A DNA stretch of 64,000 bases from Haematococcus lacustris (GCA_030144725.1 JASKMD010000028.1:903652-967651); one strand, 5' to 3'. Counted from the first letter of the stretch, positions 53,160-64,000 are shown. The notes: a model not told the origin generated them from the sequence alone. Translations and numbers: made by a program.

Positions 53160-53800
53160 GATTACATGTCGACCCTAGGGTTTGGCCGAAACCTCCAGCG
53201 CAGTCATGACGTAGGCCCACGCCGGCTGCCGCTTACTGCTGTCCTGTTGGTCAGCTGGCACCAGCTGTTATAGCTTGCTGTGAAAGTAGCTGTGAAAGTA
53301 GCTGTGAACAGTGTTGGTCCATGGCTGCTGGTCACCCCCGCCATTGGCTGCACCCCCATGGCTCAAGAGATAACATCTAACTCATTTCTGCACGGATGAG
53401 GTCGCCGGTTGGTGCGATGAGCTGGTGATGGTCTAACTAGAGAGCAGCCAGCCCGAGGGGTTTGCCGGGTGGCTGGCCCCCAACACGCGACGTGTTCTGA
53501 AGCATCGCACACACATTTAGCGACGACTATAGGCAGCCTGGACCCAATTCGGCGTGAATGGCGCATCCTGACTGGACATGCCAACTTTTTAGGTTAGCAC
53601 GCAACAGTGTTGCAACGTCCCAGCACGCATCGAGACCCTCTCTGAAGCACACCTGCTGCTTCCCGGCCTGCTCCCTTGCCCCCAACTCTAATGTGTCACC
53701 TTTAATCATCAAACGACGCCCCGGCAGGTCGAAGGCATTGCGGATTTGCCAATGGATGGGAGCGTGACCGCGACGGCGATTTGCTGCTGAACACAGGTGC
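53160..53800. other. Unassigned sequence upstream of the cyclase-like gene
   Basis: Contains GTGAAAGTAGCT repeated at 53280-53310. No gene or clear promoter motif is recognised. Confidence 0.45.
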
Positions 53801-53954
53801 AGGCTACATGTGGCAGCAATAATGTGGTTGCACAAGATGATTAAGCCAGTTGTGCCTGTGGCTTCTGAGCAACAACGATCGACAAGAATTACTTGAAAAT
53901 ATGCAGAAACTGAGCTTGTCAATGTGCTTGCCGCTGTGCAGGCCAGTACACGCC

Positions 53955-55511
53955 ATGGTTGGCAAGAAAAGGGGAGTGCAGGCTAAATGTTCCAATGTGC
54001 AGAAAGCGAGGGAGGTTATGGCACAGCTCAGGGCTGCTGAGGCTGAGGCCAAGGCCCAGGCTCTTGCCGCTGAGGCTGAGGCCAAAGCACATGCTGATGC
54101 TGGTGCTTATGAGGCACAGTTGCACCAGCTGCAGGCTAACCTGCAGCAAAGGGAGCAGCAAGTTGCTTGCAACATGCACAGCAACAGATGTTGGACATCC
54201 AGCGGGGCCAAATTCAAGGCATGGAGCAGCAGGTGGTAGAGCAGCAGCACCAGTTGCAGCAGCAGCAGGCAGACTTGCACCTGAGGGAGCGGCAGGTGGC
54301 TGAGCAGCACCAACTGTAGTAGCAGCAGCAGGCAGACATGCACCTGAGGGAGCAGCAGGTGACGGAGCAGCACCAACTGCAGCAGCAGCACCAGGCAGAC
54401 ATGCACCTGAGGGAGCAGCAGGTGGCAGAGCAGCAGCACCAGCTGCAGTTGCAGCAGCAGCTTAACAGGTTGCACCAACAGCTCGAGGCACAAAGTGGGG
54501 CTGAATTGCAACGCCAGGTGCAGCAGCAGCTGGCAGTACAACAACACCTGTTGCAGCAGCAGCATGCAGACCTGCTACTGAAGCAGCAACATGTGGAGAA
54601 GCAGCTGCAAGAGGCTGCAGACCAGCAGGGTGTCAGCACCAACCACCCCCTCCCAGACCATCCTACATGCTCTCCCCTCTTCCCTGGGTCCCTCAGGTCA
54701 CCCCTCTTCAAGTGCCCACGCCAGGACACAACACAAGCGCCCATGCCAAGGTACGCAGTTCCCATGCATGCCCTCCCAAGCACCCACCACCACACCTCCC
54801 ACTCAAACCATATGGTGCCACATCGCATTTCAACAGCACGCATGACTCTGAGGGTGGGGTGGCTAAGAGGGAGTGGAGGGAGCAGATGTTAGTCCATCCA
54901 GAACTAGTGGGGAAAGTGTGTGGGGCTGCTGTGCTAACAGATTGGGCTAACAAGCATTTCGCCGTGCCATGCCATGCACAAGACACCAGTGCCAGCCACC
55001 GGCAACGTGGACACATCATGCGTCGGAGCTATCTGGTGCTGGACGACGCTAGGCAAGCAACAGTATGCAGTATGCCAGAGGCTGATGTGGAGCGCATGCA
55101 TGATGATGTGGCAGGGTGTAGGGCAATGCACCCGCATGGTGTTCACACCTGACAGGGAGCAGCCTAAATGGGCCATGGCTGCTTGTGCATGCAGCACGTG
55201 CATGAGGGTGCCATGCCTACCGTGCATAAAGCCTTACACCACCACTCCACTTAAGCCCATGCCCATGTTTCAAGAAACTGGGAAGGAGGTGAGGGATGAC
55301 GAAGAGTGTTATGCATTGTTGTTCCATGTTGTTCCATTCCGATTTGCTGCATGATGAGGTGTGCTTTGGCAAACTGACCAACAAACACTGTGAACGATAT
55401 CGCATGCACATGGGGTGGAAGAGGCAAGAGGGACGTCGGTTATTGCGTCGTTTGGTGCTGAGAGAGCTACAAAGTGAGCAGCTGGAGGCTGAATATGAGG
55501 CGGACAATTGA
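53955..55511 (+). pseudogene. Decayed paralogue of the unclassified DDE-transposase-like gene
   Basis: The 5' part encodes a charged coiled-coil (AAEAEAKAQALAAEAEAKAH) and then Gln-rich heptads (LREQQVAEQ, HQLQQQ). A frameshift lies near 54170, and two adjacent TAG codons at 54319-54324 replace CAG CAG of the repeat unit. The 3' part retains YGATSHF...THDSEGGVAKREW, matching YGATAHF...HDSEGGVVKQWL of the gene at 14.9-17.0 kb. Further on, CACSTCMRVPCLPCIKP...PMPMF resembles its Cys-rich tail. The catalytic Asp part is absent and the tail is frameshifted near 55345. Clearly dead, but it shows the family is multi-copy. Confidence 0.68.
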
Positions 55512-55969
55512 TATGGCTCGGTGTAAGATGCACGGGGGTATACTTTGGAGCATAACAAACGGTGTAATGTGCATGGGGTCTACTTTGAAGCATCACAAGT
55601 AGGGAGCGACCGGCCCACATATAATTATATTTATAGTTTTATACCTTGAGAACTTTTATATGTTTTATATGTCCTCGAATCTTGCATCCGCTTCCACCGC
55701 CGACCAGCGCAATGGCTGCGCCTAGCCCCGATGACCCCAATGCGCTGGGGTCGGATGGTCTGCCCCAGTTTGCCCATACCACCACGCAAACCTTTGGAGG
55801 GAAGGAAAGCACTGTCGCTTAGGTGTAGAACCAGGTCATATAGCGCGCGCCAACTATCGCCAGTTATCGCCAGTTATTCGAATCAGCTTGATAAAGAAGC
55901 TGGTCGTCATCGCATGAGCAGTAGCCAAGAGCAGCAGGTAGGAAGCGCTTGGAGCGTCAGCTTGGACTT
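55512..55969. other. Unassigned AT-richer spacer
   Basis: 55618-55670 is unusually AT-rich for the window (TATAATTATATTTATAG). No gene is seen. Confidence 0.5.
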
Positions 55970-56990
55970 CCGGTGAGTGCACATGCACCTGGGGTGTTAA
56001 TCTTGTTCATCTGCTTGCTAAGCCTTAGCTGACTGATGATTGCTTGCAGTTGTAGACAGCTGGAGCATGACAGGTGTAGCATGGCTTGGTGGTTGCAAGC
56101 AAGGCCATGACGGCGTAGAGCAGCAGCCGGTAAAGAGGTAGCAAGGAGTCAGCAAGGCATGACATGGAGCAAAACTGTGAGTGGCCGGCCCCTGGACATG
56201 AGTGGCCCCCAATGCCCAGCCTAATCACAAGGATGCCTCTTGCTGGCTGCAGGCTCCATGATCGCACCCCTGTCCCTTGCCCCCTTCTGGACATGTTGTG
56301 TTGTGTGTTGTTGTGTTGTGTCACCTTGTTGTTGGGGTAGGTAAAGCGTGATGCCAGCAGCCACCCCTCCCCTCCCCCCTTAAGTCTAGCCCAGCCCAGC
56401 CCAGCCCAGCCCAGCCCAGCCCAGCCCAGCCCAGCCCAGCCCAGCCCAGCCCAGCCCAGCCCAGCCCAGCCCAGCCCAGCCCAGCCCAGCCCAGCCCAGC
56501 CCAGCCCAGCCCAGCCCAGCCCAGCCCAGCCCAGCCCAGCCCAGCCCAGCCCAGCCCAGCCCAGCCCAGCCCAGCCCAGCCCAGCCCAGCCCAGCCCAGC
56601 CCAGCCCAGCCCAGCCCAGCCCAGCCCAGCCCAGCCCAGCCCAGCCCAGCCCAGCCCAGCCCAGCCCAGCCCAGCCCAGCCCAGCCCAGCCCAGCCCAGC
56701 CCAGCCCAGCCCAGCCCAGCCCAGCCCAGCCTAATCTGGTGCCATGGGGCATAGGCAGCAAGGCAAAGTGCTTAGCAGTCCCATAGTGAGTGTTAGCTAA
56801 AGCAAGGAGGTGCAGCCGGTGGTGTGGGAGGCATGAGTCAATGTGTTGTTGTTGTGGTGGTGTGTTGTTGAGGTGTTGTTGTGGAGTGTGGTGTTGCCAC
56901 CTTATTGCATCAATGCATGTGCTTAGCATTAGCGATATATGTCTTTTGTAGTCGTGTTGCAATGCGTTTGAGCAATGAGACATGTGTTGC
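55970..56990. repeat. Shared cargo block, copy C (outside any recognised CACTA-like element)
   Basis: Same ordered segments as 32050-32960 and 40270-40990, with a much longer CCCAG array. CACTCG/CGAGTG ends were looked for near this copy and not found. Confidence 0.72.
56388..56730. repeat. CCCAG pentanucleotide array, about 340 bp
   Basis: About 68 near-perfect CCCAG units. The minus-strand frame of 264 aa (GLGWA repeat) is an artefact. Confidence 0.97.
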
Positions 56991-57404
56991 TGCCAGTGCT
57001 TCTGGTTTTTGGTGGTGTGGTGTACCACTAAGCACAAAGTAATGATTGTAAGACATGACATGGCAGGTTTGCAAGTGCGAGGTGTCTGTCTTGATGGCTT
57101 GGATGACATGCACATCGGTAACTGTAGTGAGACGATCAGAATTCATACTGTGTTGAGAATGTAAAATGACCCTCCATGACGACCATCCTCAGGGTTGTTG
57201 TGTTGTGTCACCTTGTTGTTGGGGTAGGGTCGGCAGGACCTTGCCCGGGGTCGTAAGGACCATTTTCTGACATACACAGGGACCATGCATACACCCCTCC
57301 TTTCAGCCCACACCGCCTCCCACGTCCACGTCGAACGTGTGTATGAGCTTGCTATGAACGTGCGGGTCGATGGGCTGCTCACGGCTAGTCGGCTTAGGTT
57401 GACT

Positions 57405-57490
57405 TGGCGTGAAAAGTACGCTCTTGCGTGGGTTCGAACCCATACCCTCTCGCACTAGGCTGCTAACTAAGTGTGCGCTGAGCCAAGGAC
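57405..57490 (-). other. tRNA-like sequence (degenerate or SINE-like)
   Basis: The minus strand reads TGGCTCAGCGCA, an A-box-like motif, then an anticodon-arm-like CACTTAG...CTAGTG, then GGTTCGAACCC, a B-box. The T-arm lacks a standard 5+7+5 fold and no clean acceptor pairing is seen. It is probably a tRNA-derived relic, not a functional tRNA. Confidence 0.4.
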
Positions 57491-57524
57491 TATAATTATA
57501 GTCTTATAGCATATAATAATAGCT

Positions 57525-57724
57525 TGTAATTGAGTTTTACTCGGTTGTAATCGTTAATAGACCTCGTTTTAAGAATCGTTAACTGCAGCGACCTGGTGTA
57601 TTAACAAAAAGTGCTCCCAACGAACACGTAACAGCCGGCCAGCACCATCGCAGGTGTCAAGAAGCATCACATTGCGCGGCTTCGCCGCGCCAATAGAGCT
57701 TCGCCTACGTATTACTCAATTACA
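57525..57724. mobile_element. Short inverted-repeat element (about 200 bp) that hosts the Harbinger target site
   Basis: TGTAATTGAG (57525-57534) and CTCAATTACA (57715-57724) are perfect 10-bp inverted ends. CT flanks both sides. In copy 1 the corresponding element is split by the 17.5-kb insertion into 46-86 and 17590-17751. It has no coding capacity. Confidence 0.55.
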
Positions 57725-57727
57725 CTA

Positions 57728-57924
57728 GATAATGGAGTCGCCAGGGCAGTTTTAGGTGGTTGAAAAAGGCTCGGTCTCGGCGCTGCAGCGCAACAGCTCT
57801 CGACCTCAGCCAGCAGCCGCGTCGCTACGCTCCGCGGCTGCTGGCTTCGGTCTCGAGCTGTTACGCTCCAGCGCCTCGACCTCGCCTTTTGCAACCACCT
57901 AAAACGACCCGCGACACCATTATC
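57728..57924. mobile_element. Foldback MITE, copy 2
   Basis: Counterpart of 17755-17951 with a handful of substitutions; the assembly gap starts four bases after it. Confidence 0.8.
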
Positions 57925-57928
57925 TACT

Positions 57929-58428
57929 NNNNNNNNNNNNNNNNNNNNNNNNNNNNNNNNNNNNNNNNNNNNNNNNNNNNNNNNNNNNNNNNNNNNNNNN
58001 NNNNNNNNNNNNNNNNNNNNNNNNNNNNNNNNNNNNNNNNNNNNNNNNNNNNNNNNNNNNNNNNNNNNNNNNNNNNNNNNNNNNNNNNNNNNNNNNNNNN
58101 NNNNNNNNNNNNNNNNNNNNNNNNNNNNNNNNNNNNNNNNNNNNNNNNNNNNNNNNNNNNNNNNNNNNNNNNNNNNNNNNNNNNNNNNNNNNNNNNNNNN
58201 NNNNNNNNNNNNNNNNNNNNNNNNNNNNNNNNNNNNNNNNNNNNNNNNNNNNNNNNNNNNNNNNNNNNNNNNNNNNNNNNNNNNNNNNNNNNNNNNNNNN
58301 NNNNNNNNNNNNNNNNNNNNNNNNNNNNNNNNNNNNNNNNNNNNNNNNNNNNNNNNNNNNNNNNNNNNNNNNNNNNNNNNNNNNNNNNNNNNNNNNNNNN
58401 NNNNNNNNNNNNNNNNNNNNNNNNNNNN
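57929..58428. other. Assembly gap (exactly 500 N)
   Basis: The bases on the two sides (…CTACT and ACTTTATAG…) are directly adjacent in copy 1 (17955/17956), so no sequence is missing relative to copy 1. The gap is of nominal size. Confidence 0.98.
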
Positions 58429-58728
58429 ACTTTATAGAATCCGAGCCAAATTTAATTATATGGGCGTACCCTAATCACAAGCGGCCCGTACATGATTCAG
58501 GCGCCCCCAACATGGGGTTGGTATTATGCATGCGATTACTCTCTCAATGCTGCACCGTTTTCGATAGCGTTTATCACATTGGCAACCGCAATTTAGTCCG
58601 CGTAATCTGACCATCAGCGCTAGCCATTGGAGTCTTTGCTCGCGTACTGCCACATGTGCCCGCGAACAAATCACAGCGGCGAGACGGGTCTCCTTGGCAC
58701 GGTGAGCCACGTCGCTGTGACCCCATCT

Positions 58729-58736
58729 ACCTAGCG
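58729..58736. repeat. hAT target duplication ACCTAGCG, left
   Basis: The 8-bp duplication partner is at 61863-61870; the single-copy target is at 18256-18263 in copy 1. Confidence 0.95.
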
Positions 58737-58866
58737 CAGTGTTACCAAATACGGTCCAAGACGGTCCGTTTTTGCCGTATAACCGTTGTTTCGAAAATGG
58801 CCTTGTTTTTTTCCGTTTATACAGACCGTCTATACGGTGGTCCGCGGCCTTTGGCGGCACAGATCG

Positions 58867-61584
58867 ATGCCCCTACCCAAGGAGCTAAACAAAGCTGTAC
58901 ATGATTCTTATCACCACCTTCAGCAAGATAGCGGGTCCCCGAGGTTCCAGTGCCGAAATTGCAACTTGGAGTTCGCCGCATCTAGCGTCACTCGCCTATG
59001 CCAGCACATCACGGGCAGCGGAAGAGATGTCGCGACATGCCTGATGCCCGACAGCGAACTGAAGTCTCAGCTTCTGGCAAAGGAGGCAGAACGCAAGCGA
59101 ACTACAAGCCCAGAAGACAGCCCTCGGCAAAAGCAACGCGGGGAGGTGCATGCTGAAGAGCTGGACGATTTGGTACGTTACAGACCAGTTGTAGACCAGT
59201 TGCAGTTGCAATATGCTAGCAAGTAGGAAGCATGCTGCAAGTTGCAACTTGCAAGACTACAACATCCCGAGCTATTCTACCTTGATTGTACGCAGTGCAT
59301 GGACCTCATTGCTGAGCGAGGGTTGTCCATTAATCTCATGAGGAGTTCCACCTTAGCACGTCTACTAGAGAGGGCGTCACTATATGAAGGTGGTGTGTAC
59401 CGCCCTCCAAGCTCCGAACGCTTGCGGACTGTGCTCTTGCAACGGGTGAGTGCTAAGTTGGTGGACATGGCAGCCCATTCTTAAGCCTCAACATTGTCAC
59501 TAGACAAGGCGCTTCTACCCCCACCTCCATGCTAAGACCCACACCCCCATGCTAAGACTACCCCCACCATGCTACCCCCACCATGCTACCCTCACCATGC
59601 TACCCTCACCATGCTACCCTCACCACAATGCACTTGGATGCCTGGCTATTGTGTTTAAGAAAGCAGCCTAGCGTTGCATGCGCAGGCTGTCCAACGCATG
59701 GACGACAAACTGGAGCCCATGCGTCTTGAGCGCCAGCGCTTTGGCTGTGGCGTTGCATGCGATGGCTTCACAAACACATCCATTCGGCCCTTGCTGTGCT
59801 TCACAATCTGCAGCCCTTCTGGAGCTGAGCTGGAATCAGTCATCGACACCAGCGGCCATGCTAAGACAGCTCAGTTCTACTATGAGCAGCTGAAGGCAGC
59901 CATTCTGCGAGTGGGGGTGGACGATGTGGTAGCCGTCTTCTCCGACAATGCTCGTGCCTGTGTGAAGGCTGGCCAAAAGCTGGAGGAGGATGATGAGCTA
60001 CGTGTGTTCTTCATGCCATGTGGCTCCCACAGCCTAGACCTCGGGCTTGAGGACATCGGCAAGTTGCCATGGGCTGCAGAGACCATCCTCCTTGCCAAGA
60101 GTCTCATCCACTTCATTCGTGCCCGCCATTTCCCATTGGACCTCTTCCGTACCGTTTCCCAAGAGCTAGCTGCAAGGGAGGCGGGTGCTAGAGGGGGTGG
60201 GGGTGGAGGGGGGGGCCTAGCTGCGGATGGCACAGCCCGCATGGGTGGGGGTGGGGTGATGGGAGTGCGCACAGTTGGTGCAGCCCGCATGGGTGGGGGT
60301 GGGGTGGGGGGCGTGGGCGGGGCTGGCACAAGCCGCATGGGTGGAGGTGGGGTGATGGGACTGAATGCAGTCGGTGCAGCCCGCATGGGTCGGGGTGGGG
60401 TTGGAGGGTTGCGACAGGCACATGGGCCATTGCAAGCAGGTGCTTATGCTGGTGGTAGGGGCATTGGAGGTGGGCCTGCGGCCGGACAGCCAGCTCCTCA
60501 GCATGCCCGGCCGCCATTCAAGGTGTTGGAGTTGCTGAGGGTGGGAGACACCCGCTTCGCCTCCGTGCTCATTATGCTGGAGCGCCTTGTGCGTGTGTTC
60601 CCCGTGCTGGACGCAATGGTGGTGGACAACAGGTACACCACCTGGGTCACTGCTCAAGATGCTGGCACTCGAAGCGGAGCAGCCAAGATCCGCAGCCTTG
60701 TCCAGCAACAAGGTGGCATGCATTCATCTTCATGGCGGCAGCGTGTGCACCAGCTGGTGGGCATCATGACTCCCATCCGTGTGCTACTACGCAGAATGGA
60801 CAGCAGTCAGCCCGTCGCCAGCAAGGTGTACTTCGGTGTCCAGCGGATGATGCAAGAGGTGGAGGCAGCCATTGAGCAGCTGGGTGTGCCTGATGGTGAC
60901 ATCATCATGGCGGCGCTCCAGCGGCGCACCGCCATGTTCCTGAGACCCTTGCACGGTGCTGCCGCTCTGTTGGACCCGGAGTACCGCGCCCACCTGGCTC
61001 GAGACCACACTTTGTGCCAAACCTTAAAAGAGGACTTCTTCAAGGTTGTGGACAAGCTCACCCCTGCCACCGCCGACGAGTGCAAGGTACAGCTGGTGGA
61101 CTACTTGCGTGATCCCAAGTACAACTGCTTCATGGCAATGGCCGTGCGCACACCACCTCACAAGTGGTGGGATGTGGTCAGCACCCGTGACAACGCAGCC
61201 CTCAGCAGCTTTGCACAGAGGATCACCTCCCAGTCTGCCTCCTCCACCTCATGCGAGCGGGCGTGGAGCTCCACAGACTTCATTCAGAACAAGCGCCGCA
61301 ACCGGCTGAAGTCAGACACGGCTGACAAGCTGATCCGCCTGTACTTCAACTCAAGGCTGTTGGGACGTGCAGCCAAGGGTGCAGCATCGAAAGCATGGGA
61401 GTGGGAAGGGGAGCAAGGGGAGGATGGGGAGGGGGAGGGGGAGGAGGAGGAGCCAGGAATGTTTGCAAGGCTGTTGGCTGTGAATGAGCCAGCTCTCAAT
61501 GAGATGATGGCTCGCGATGCTATGCGATTGCAAGTGGAGCAAGCGGCTCAGGATGCAGAGGAGGCAATCTTGGCTGGGTTGTAG
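58867..61584 (+). CDS. hAT transposase with BED zinc finger, three exons, about 802 aa
   Basis: Exons 58867-59172, 59242-59445 and 59686-61584. Introns of 69 and 240 bp are GT-AG and phase 0, and the total divides by three. The ATG at 58867 starts MPLPKELNK just before the BED finger (C29-x2-C32-x14-H47-x10-C58). Exon 2 is the usual linker (ERGLSINLMRSSTLARLLE; YRPPSSERLRTVLL). Exon 3 has the DUF659-like catalytic start (ACDGFTNTS; VFSDNARACVKAGQ; MPCGSHSLDL) and, at the C-terminus, the hAT dimerisation region with SASSTSCERAWSSTDF and KRRNRLKSDTADKLIRLYF. A Gly/Met-rich insert of about 110 residues (60176-60510) interrupts the core in frame. The acidic tail is EGEGEEEEPG. No stop or frameshift was seen. 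Confidence 0.9.
59515..59630. repeat. CCATGCTACCCTCA-type repeat in hAT intron 2
   Basis: About seven 15-bp units of CACCATGCTACCCTC and variants within the intron 59446-59685. Confidence 0.88.
60176..60510 (+). repeat. In-frame Gly/Met-rich repeat in the hAT transposase
   Basis: Units encoding ARMGGGGVMG / VGAARMGGGGVGG repeat four times (GCCCGCATGGGTGGGGGTGG) and keep the frame. Confidence 0.9.
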
Positions 61585-61862
61585 TTATGAGCGAGCAAGC
61601 CCTTGGGTGCATGGTCACCATCTCATGCGTACATCGTGAAACTTCATATTTGCCATTGGTCATGCTATCCATATATGATCCAACCGTGCCACCGCCGTCA
61701 TGTTGTGATCGTACTGTTGTGATCGTATGGAAAAAAGTTCATGACTCACTAGGGATCGAACAAGCGATTTCTCGGCCATACGGCCAAGACGATTGTACGG
61801 TACAGTATATACGAAAAAACGGTGTACGATAAAAGACGGCCCAGCCGTCTTTGGTAACACTG
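61585..61862. other. 3' non-coding end of the hAT element
   Basis: From the transposase stop to the right TIR. It contains GTACGGTACAGTATATACG-like subterminal sequence mirroring CGGTCC...CCGTATA motifs near the left end. No gene is seen. Confidence 0.6.
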
Positions 61863-64000
61863 ACCTAGCGTAGTGAGCTGGTTGTGCACAAATGGAATGT
61901 CCGGCCGACACCCAACGCGATGCCTGCCGGGCGTGCAGGGCGTCTAGACGGGGCGGGTGAAGCATAATCTATCTTCGCTTCTCGCCGAACACATCATTTG
62001 GGTCGGCGCACACGTAGGTAGCACCGGGGTACACCCCCCCCCTCCACTGCGCTCTTCACTGTGTTGCACCCGTTGCACTTAATGGAAAAGCGACATAGAA
62101 TTGTTGTTCTTTACTCATTGGCGCATCTATTGAAACAAACCGCACATTAAACAGCCCAGGCCTCTATCAGTTTGACATCTTCAAAGTGACATCATGTTCT
62201 CCAAGCAGAATCAGGGCTACGGGGCTGTGGGGTGGCAGTTGAGCTATGAAACTTTGCACGCAGGTGGATGGCATGTAGGGGAGTGTAACTCTTAGAGGAG
62301 CCGAGTCCAAACTCGGTCATGGTGTGGAGTTGTGGAGTTGTGTGACTGACTGCATGGCTCTGGCCATGAAATCGGCTAAGGGAGTTGGGGGGTCACAGAC
62401 CAGAGTGAGCTCTTGGCTTGTCTGAGTATGAGCGTTTGTAACACTGTCCTAGATGAGCTTAACCTAGTATGTAGCATGCTGTAATTCCCAATGGTCGAGC
62501 TGTGGCATTGCCCTCCAGGTAAGGGGGGGACGTGGGCTCATTGCCACATTTCCGCAACCGTTCTCCGATCCGACTGCTTCTGCCGATGCGCAGGCTCGTG
62601 TTGAGCAACCTAAGCGACGCGGGCGGTCGCAGCGATGACTGCATGCCCCGAAATAGCTCAAATTTGAATCACAAACTTTGATGCTTTGCTGTGCACGACC
62701 TAGTGAGTGTAAAACTATTCTGGATGGGTGAAAGGTAGCTGGCCGGGTTGGCTACATTCTGAGCCAGATAGCATTAAATTTGGCGCAGCGAGTGCAGAGT
62801 TACAGCCGTCCTACTACCAGGGGTCGGTTTCCTGTCATTTTTAAACAGTTGGGAGCGCCTGAACATGATGACAGCGCGTTTCTGTGTAATAGACACGTTA
62901 TAAACTCACACAAGGAGCCGCACAGAATTGGCAGTTCATAATTTGACGTCCTGGTTGGACAGTTACGGCGGCTGGAAAAGTGCTCATTTCAAGGCAATTT
63001 GACATGAAGTGGCGTAACACGAGTTGCACGCTGTTCGGGCGCAGGGACAGGACACAAGCCATACCATCACTCTTATACATCTCATCAGCACTAGCAGTAG
63101 CACTAGAACACATGACAGGGGGGGTCCTGCGCCCGACAAAAATTCAAAAAGTATATCCCCGTCCATGTCGCTGGGCCACTGAGCGCGATAGCTGTTCTCT
63201 TATAACAGCCCCACTAAGTAGGCTATTCCAAACACAGCGCGACCTGATCTCTCAGCACCCCCGCCCGCCCCGGCACAGGTGCACATCAGCCCGAGCAGCC
63301 CGCTAGCTTCGCTTTGATGAGCTGCACCGCCCTGCGCTCGAATCGCTGTAGTACTCTTAAAGACCAGAAAGATTTTATCAGGGGTGCAGCCGATGGCGGG
63401 GGTGACCACCTGTTGAATGTGGTAGTACAGCTAAAAGGCCTGCAAGTCATTGCCCTTGCTGGCGACGCAACAGCTCAGGCATGAGGTAGGTCTGCCCCAC
63501 CACTACCACAACAGTGATCCGCAGGCTTCACACCCACTGGTCAAGCTCCAGCCCCACCAAGCGCTTGATGGCTAGTCCGGCCGCTCGGACCATGGGTCAT
63601 GGGGTGACCTCGACTGGTCCGGACCCCGATCCGAGTGGCCTTGGCGCGTTTACCGAGGCTGCCACCGCCGCTGCCCTGCACTGACGTACCTAGTCATGTG
63701 GGCGAAAAGACATGTGACCGTCTGGCCGGGCGTGGTGGTTGGTGGTTGTAGCAAGACAACGTAGTTCCTTAGTGTTCCTTAGTGACTAAACGCGAAGCTT
63801 GTTTATGAATCAAGAATGTTGCGATGTGGGTCGTTGCGACGTGGACCTAAACTTAATCCCCTGCCTGCCCTTCACTGCTAAGTCTGCTTCACTGCTAAGT
63901 CCACAACCCCGTGACATTCAGCCCCAAGCATCGAGGCATAGTTTATTCAGAAATACATGTACAATTGCTTGCTGCACAGTGTGTGTGGATGCGCAGCTGC
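61863..64000. repeat. Right part of duplication copy 2: no gene recognised
   Basis: Collinear with 18256-20393. Short frames are conserved only because the DNA is nearly identical. The copy is cut by the window end. Confidence 0.85.

Larger units (their letters stand above)
58737..61862 (+). mobile_element. hAT DNA transposon, 3,126 bp, complete
   Basis: Perfect 13-bp TIRs CAGTGTTACCAAA and TTTGGTAACACTG, an 8-bp duplication ACCTAGCG, and an empty site in the other copy of the locus. It encodes a BED-finger transposase with consistent splice phases. Both the hAT TSD length and CAGNG-type ends fit. It may be autonomous. Confidence 0.96.
57525..64000. repeat. Segmental duplication, copy 2 (carries a gap and a hAT insertion)
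   Basis: 57563-57928 matches 17590-17955, 58429-58736 matches 17956-18263, and 61863-64000 matches 18256-20393. It extends beyond the window. It shows the uninterrupted CTC site of the Harbinger-like element at 57563-57565. Confidence 0.94.

Noticed and set aside
55970..56990. A fourth CACTA-like element around the third cargo block
   Set aside because: No CACT-type ends, palindrome arrays or 2-bp duplications were found around it.
56321..57115. 264-aa ORF with GLGWA repeats
   Set aside because: Translation of the CCCAG microsatellite; the same happens at 40.0 kb.
57405..57490. Functional tRNA gene
   Set aside because: A- and B-box motifs are present, but the T-arm and acceptor do not fold correctly.

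Overview
The window looks like nuclear DNA of a green alga, probably volvocalean. Three things point there. Short GT-AG introns have consistent phases. TGTAA, the polyadenylation signal of chlorophyte algae, sits at gene ends. There is also a giant non-LTR retrotransposon of the Dualen type, a class described from Chlamydomonas. I cannot name the species. Nearly everything here is mobile or repetitive DNA, nested several layers deep. The only candidate host-type gene is a small, truncated nucleotide-cyclase-like gene near 52 kb.

Layout. (1) 87-17589 is a 17.5-kb PIF/Harbinger-like element with perfect 29-bp terminal inverted repeats and a 3-bp CTC target duplication. Inside are a Harbinger transposase gene, a convergent six-exon Myb/SANT-like gene, a truncated LINE, and a seven-exon gene for an unclassified DDE-transposase-like protein. 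That last gene is split by a complete 6.8-kb Gypsy chromovirus (7798-14582) with apparently identical 300-bp LTRs and a CAGGG duplication. (2) 17590-20393 is copy 1 of a segmental duplication; copy 2 is 57525-64000. Copy 2 preserves the empty site of the Harbinger-like element. Copy 1 preserves the empty site of a 3.1-kb hAT element that inserted into copy 2 (58737-61862). (3) 20.4-22.2 kb holds a GGTGG minisatellite and a truncated LINE. (4) About 23.8-47.5 kb, minus strand, is a Dualen-like non-LTR retrotransposon cut by two insertions. (5) 47.5-57.5 kb is a mosaic: old repeat copies, the cyclase-like gene, a dead paralogue of the unclassified transposase, and a long CCCAG array.

Three elements (22180-23753, 28291-33767, 37536-41766) have CACTA-like ends (CACTCG or CACTCACG) and 2-bp target duplications, and none encodes a transposase. 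Each is dominated by arrays built on a TGTACA-centred palindrome placed near its ends. The second and third sit inside the Dualen-like ORF. Removing each element plus one copy of its 2-bp duplication rejoins the reading frame exactly, giving a single polyprotein of about 4,437 aa. Its order is: N-terminal region, a 2A-type GDVEANPGP motif, two cysteine-protease-like domains, APE endonuclease, reverse transcriptase, PHD finger, RNase H, CCHC knuckle and restriction-like endonuclease.

The most interesting items are this 2A-bearing Dualen-like polyprotein, the palindrome-array CACTA-like elements, and the Harbinger-like element that carries a second transposase-type gene. Exon structures were read by eye from splice signals and phase arithmetic; no similarity search was run.
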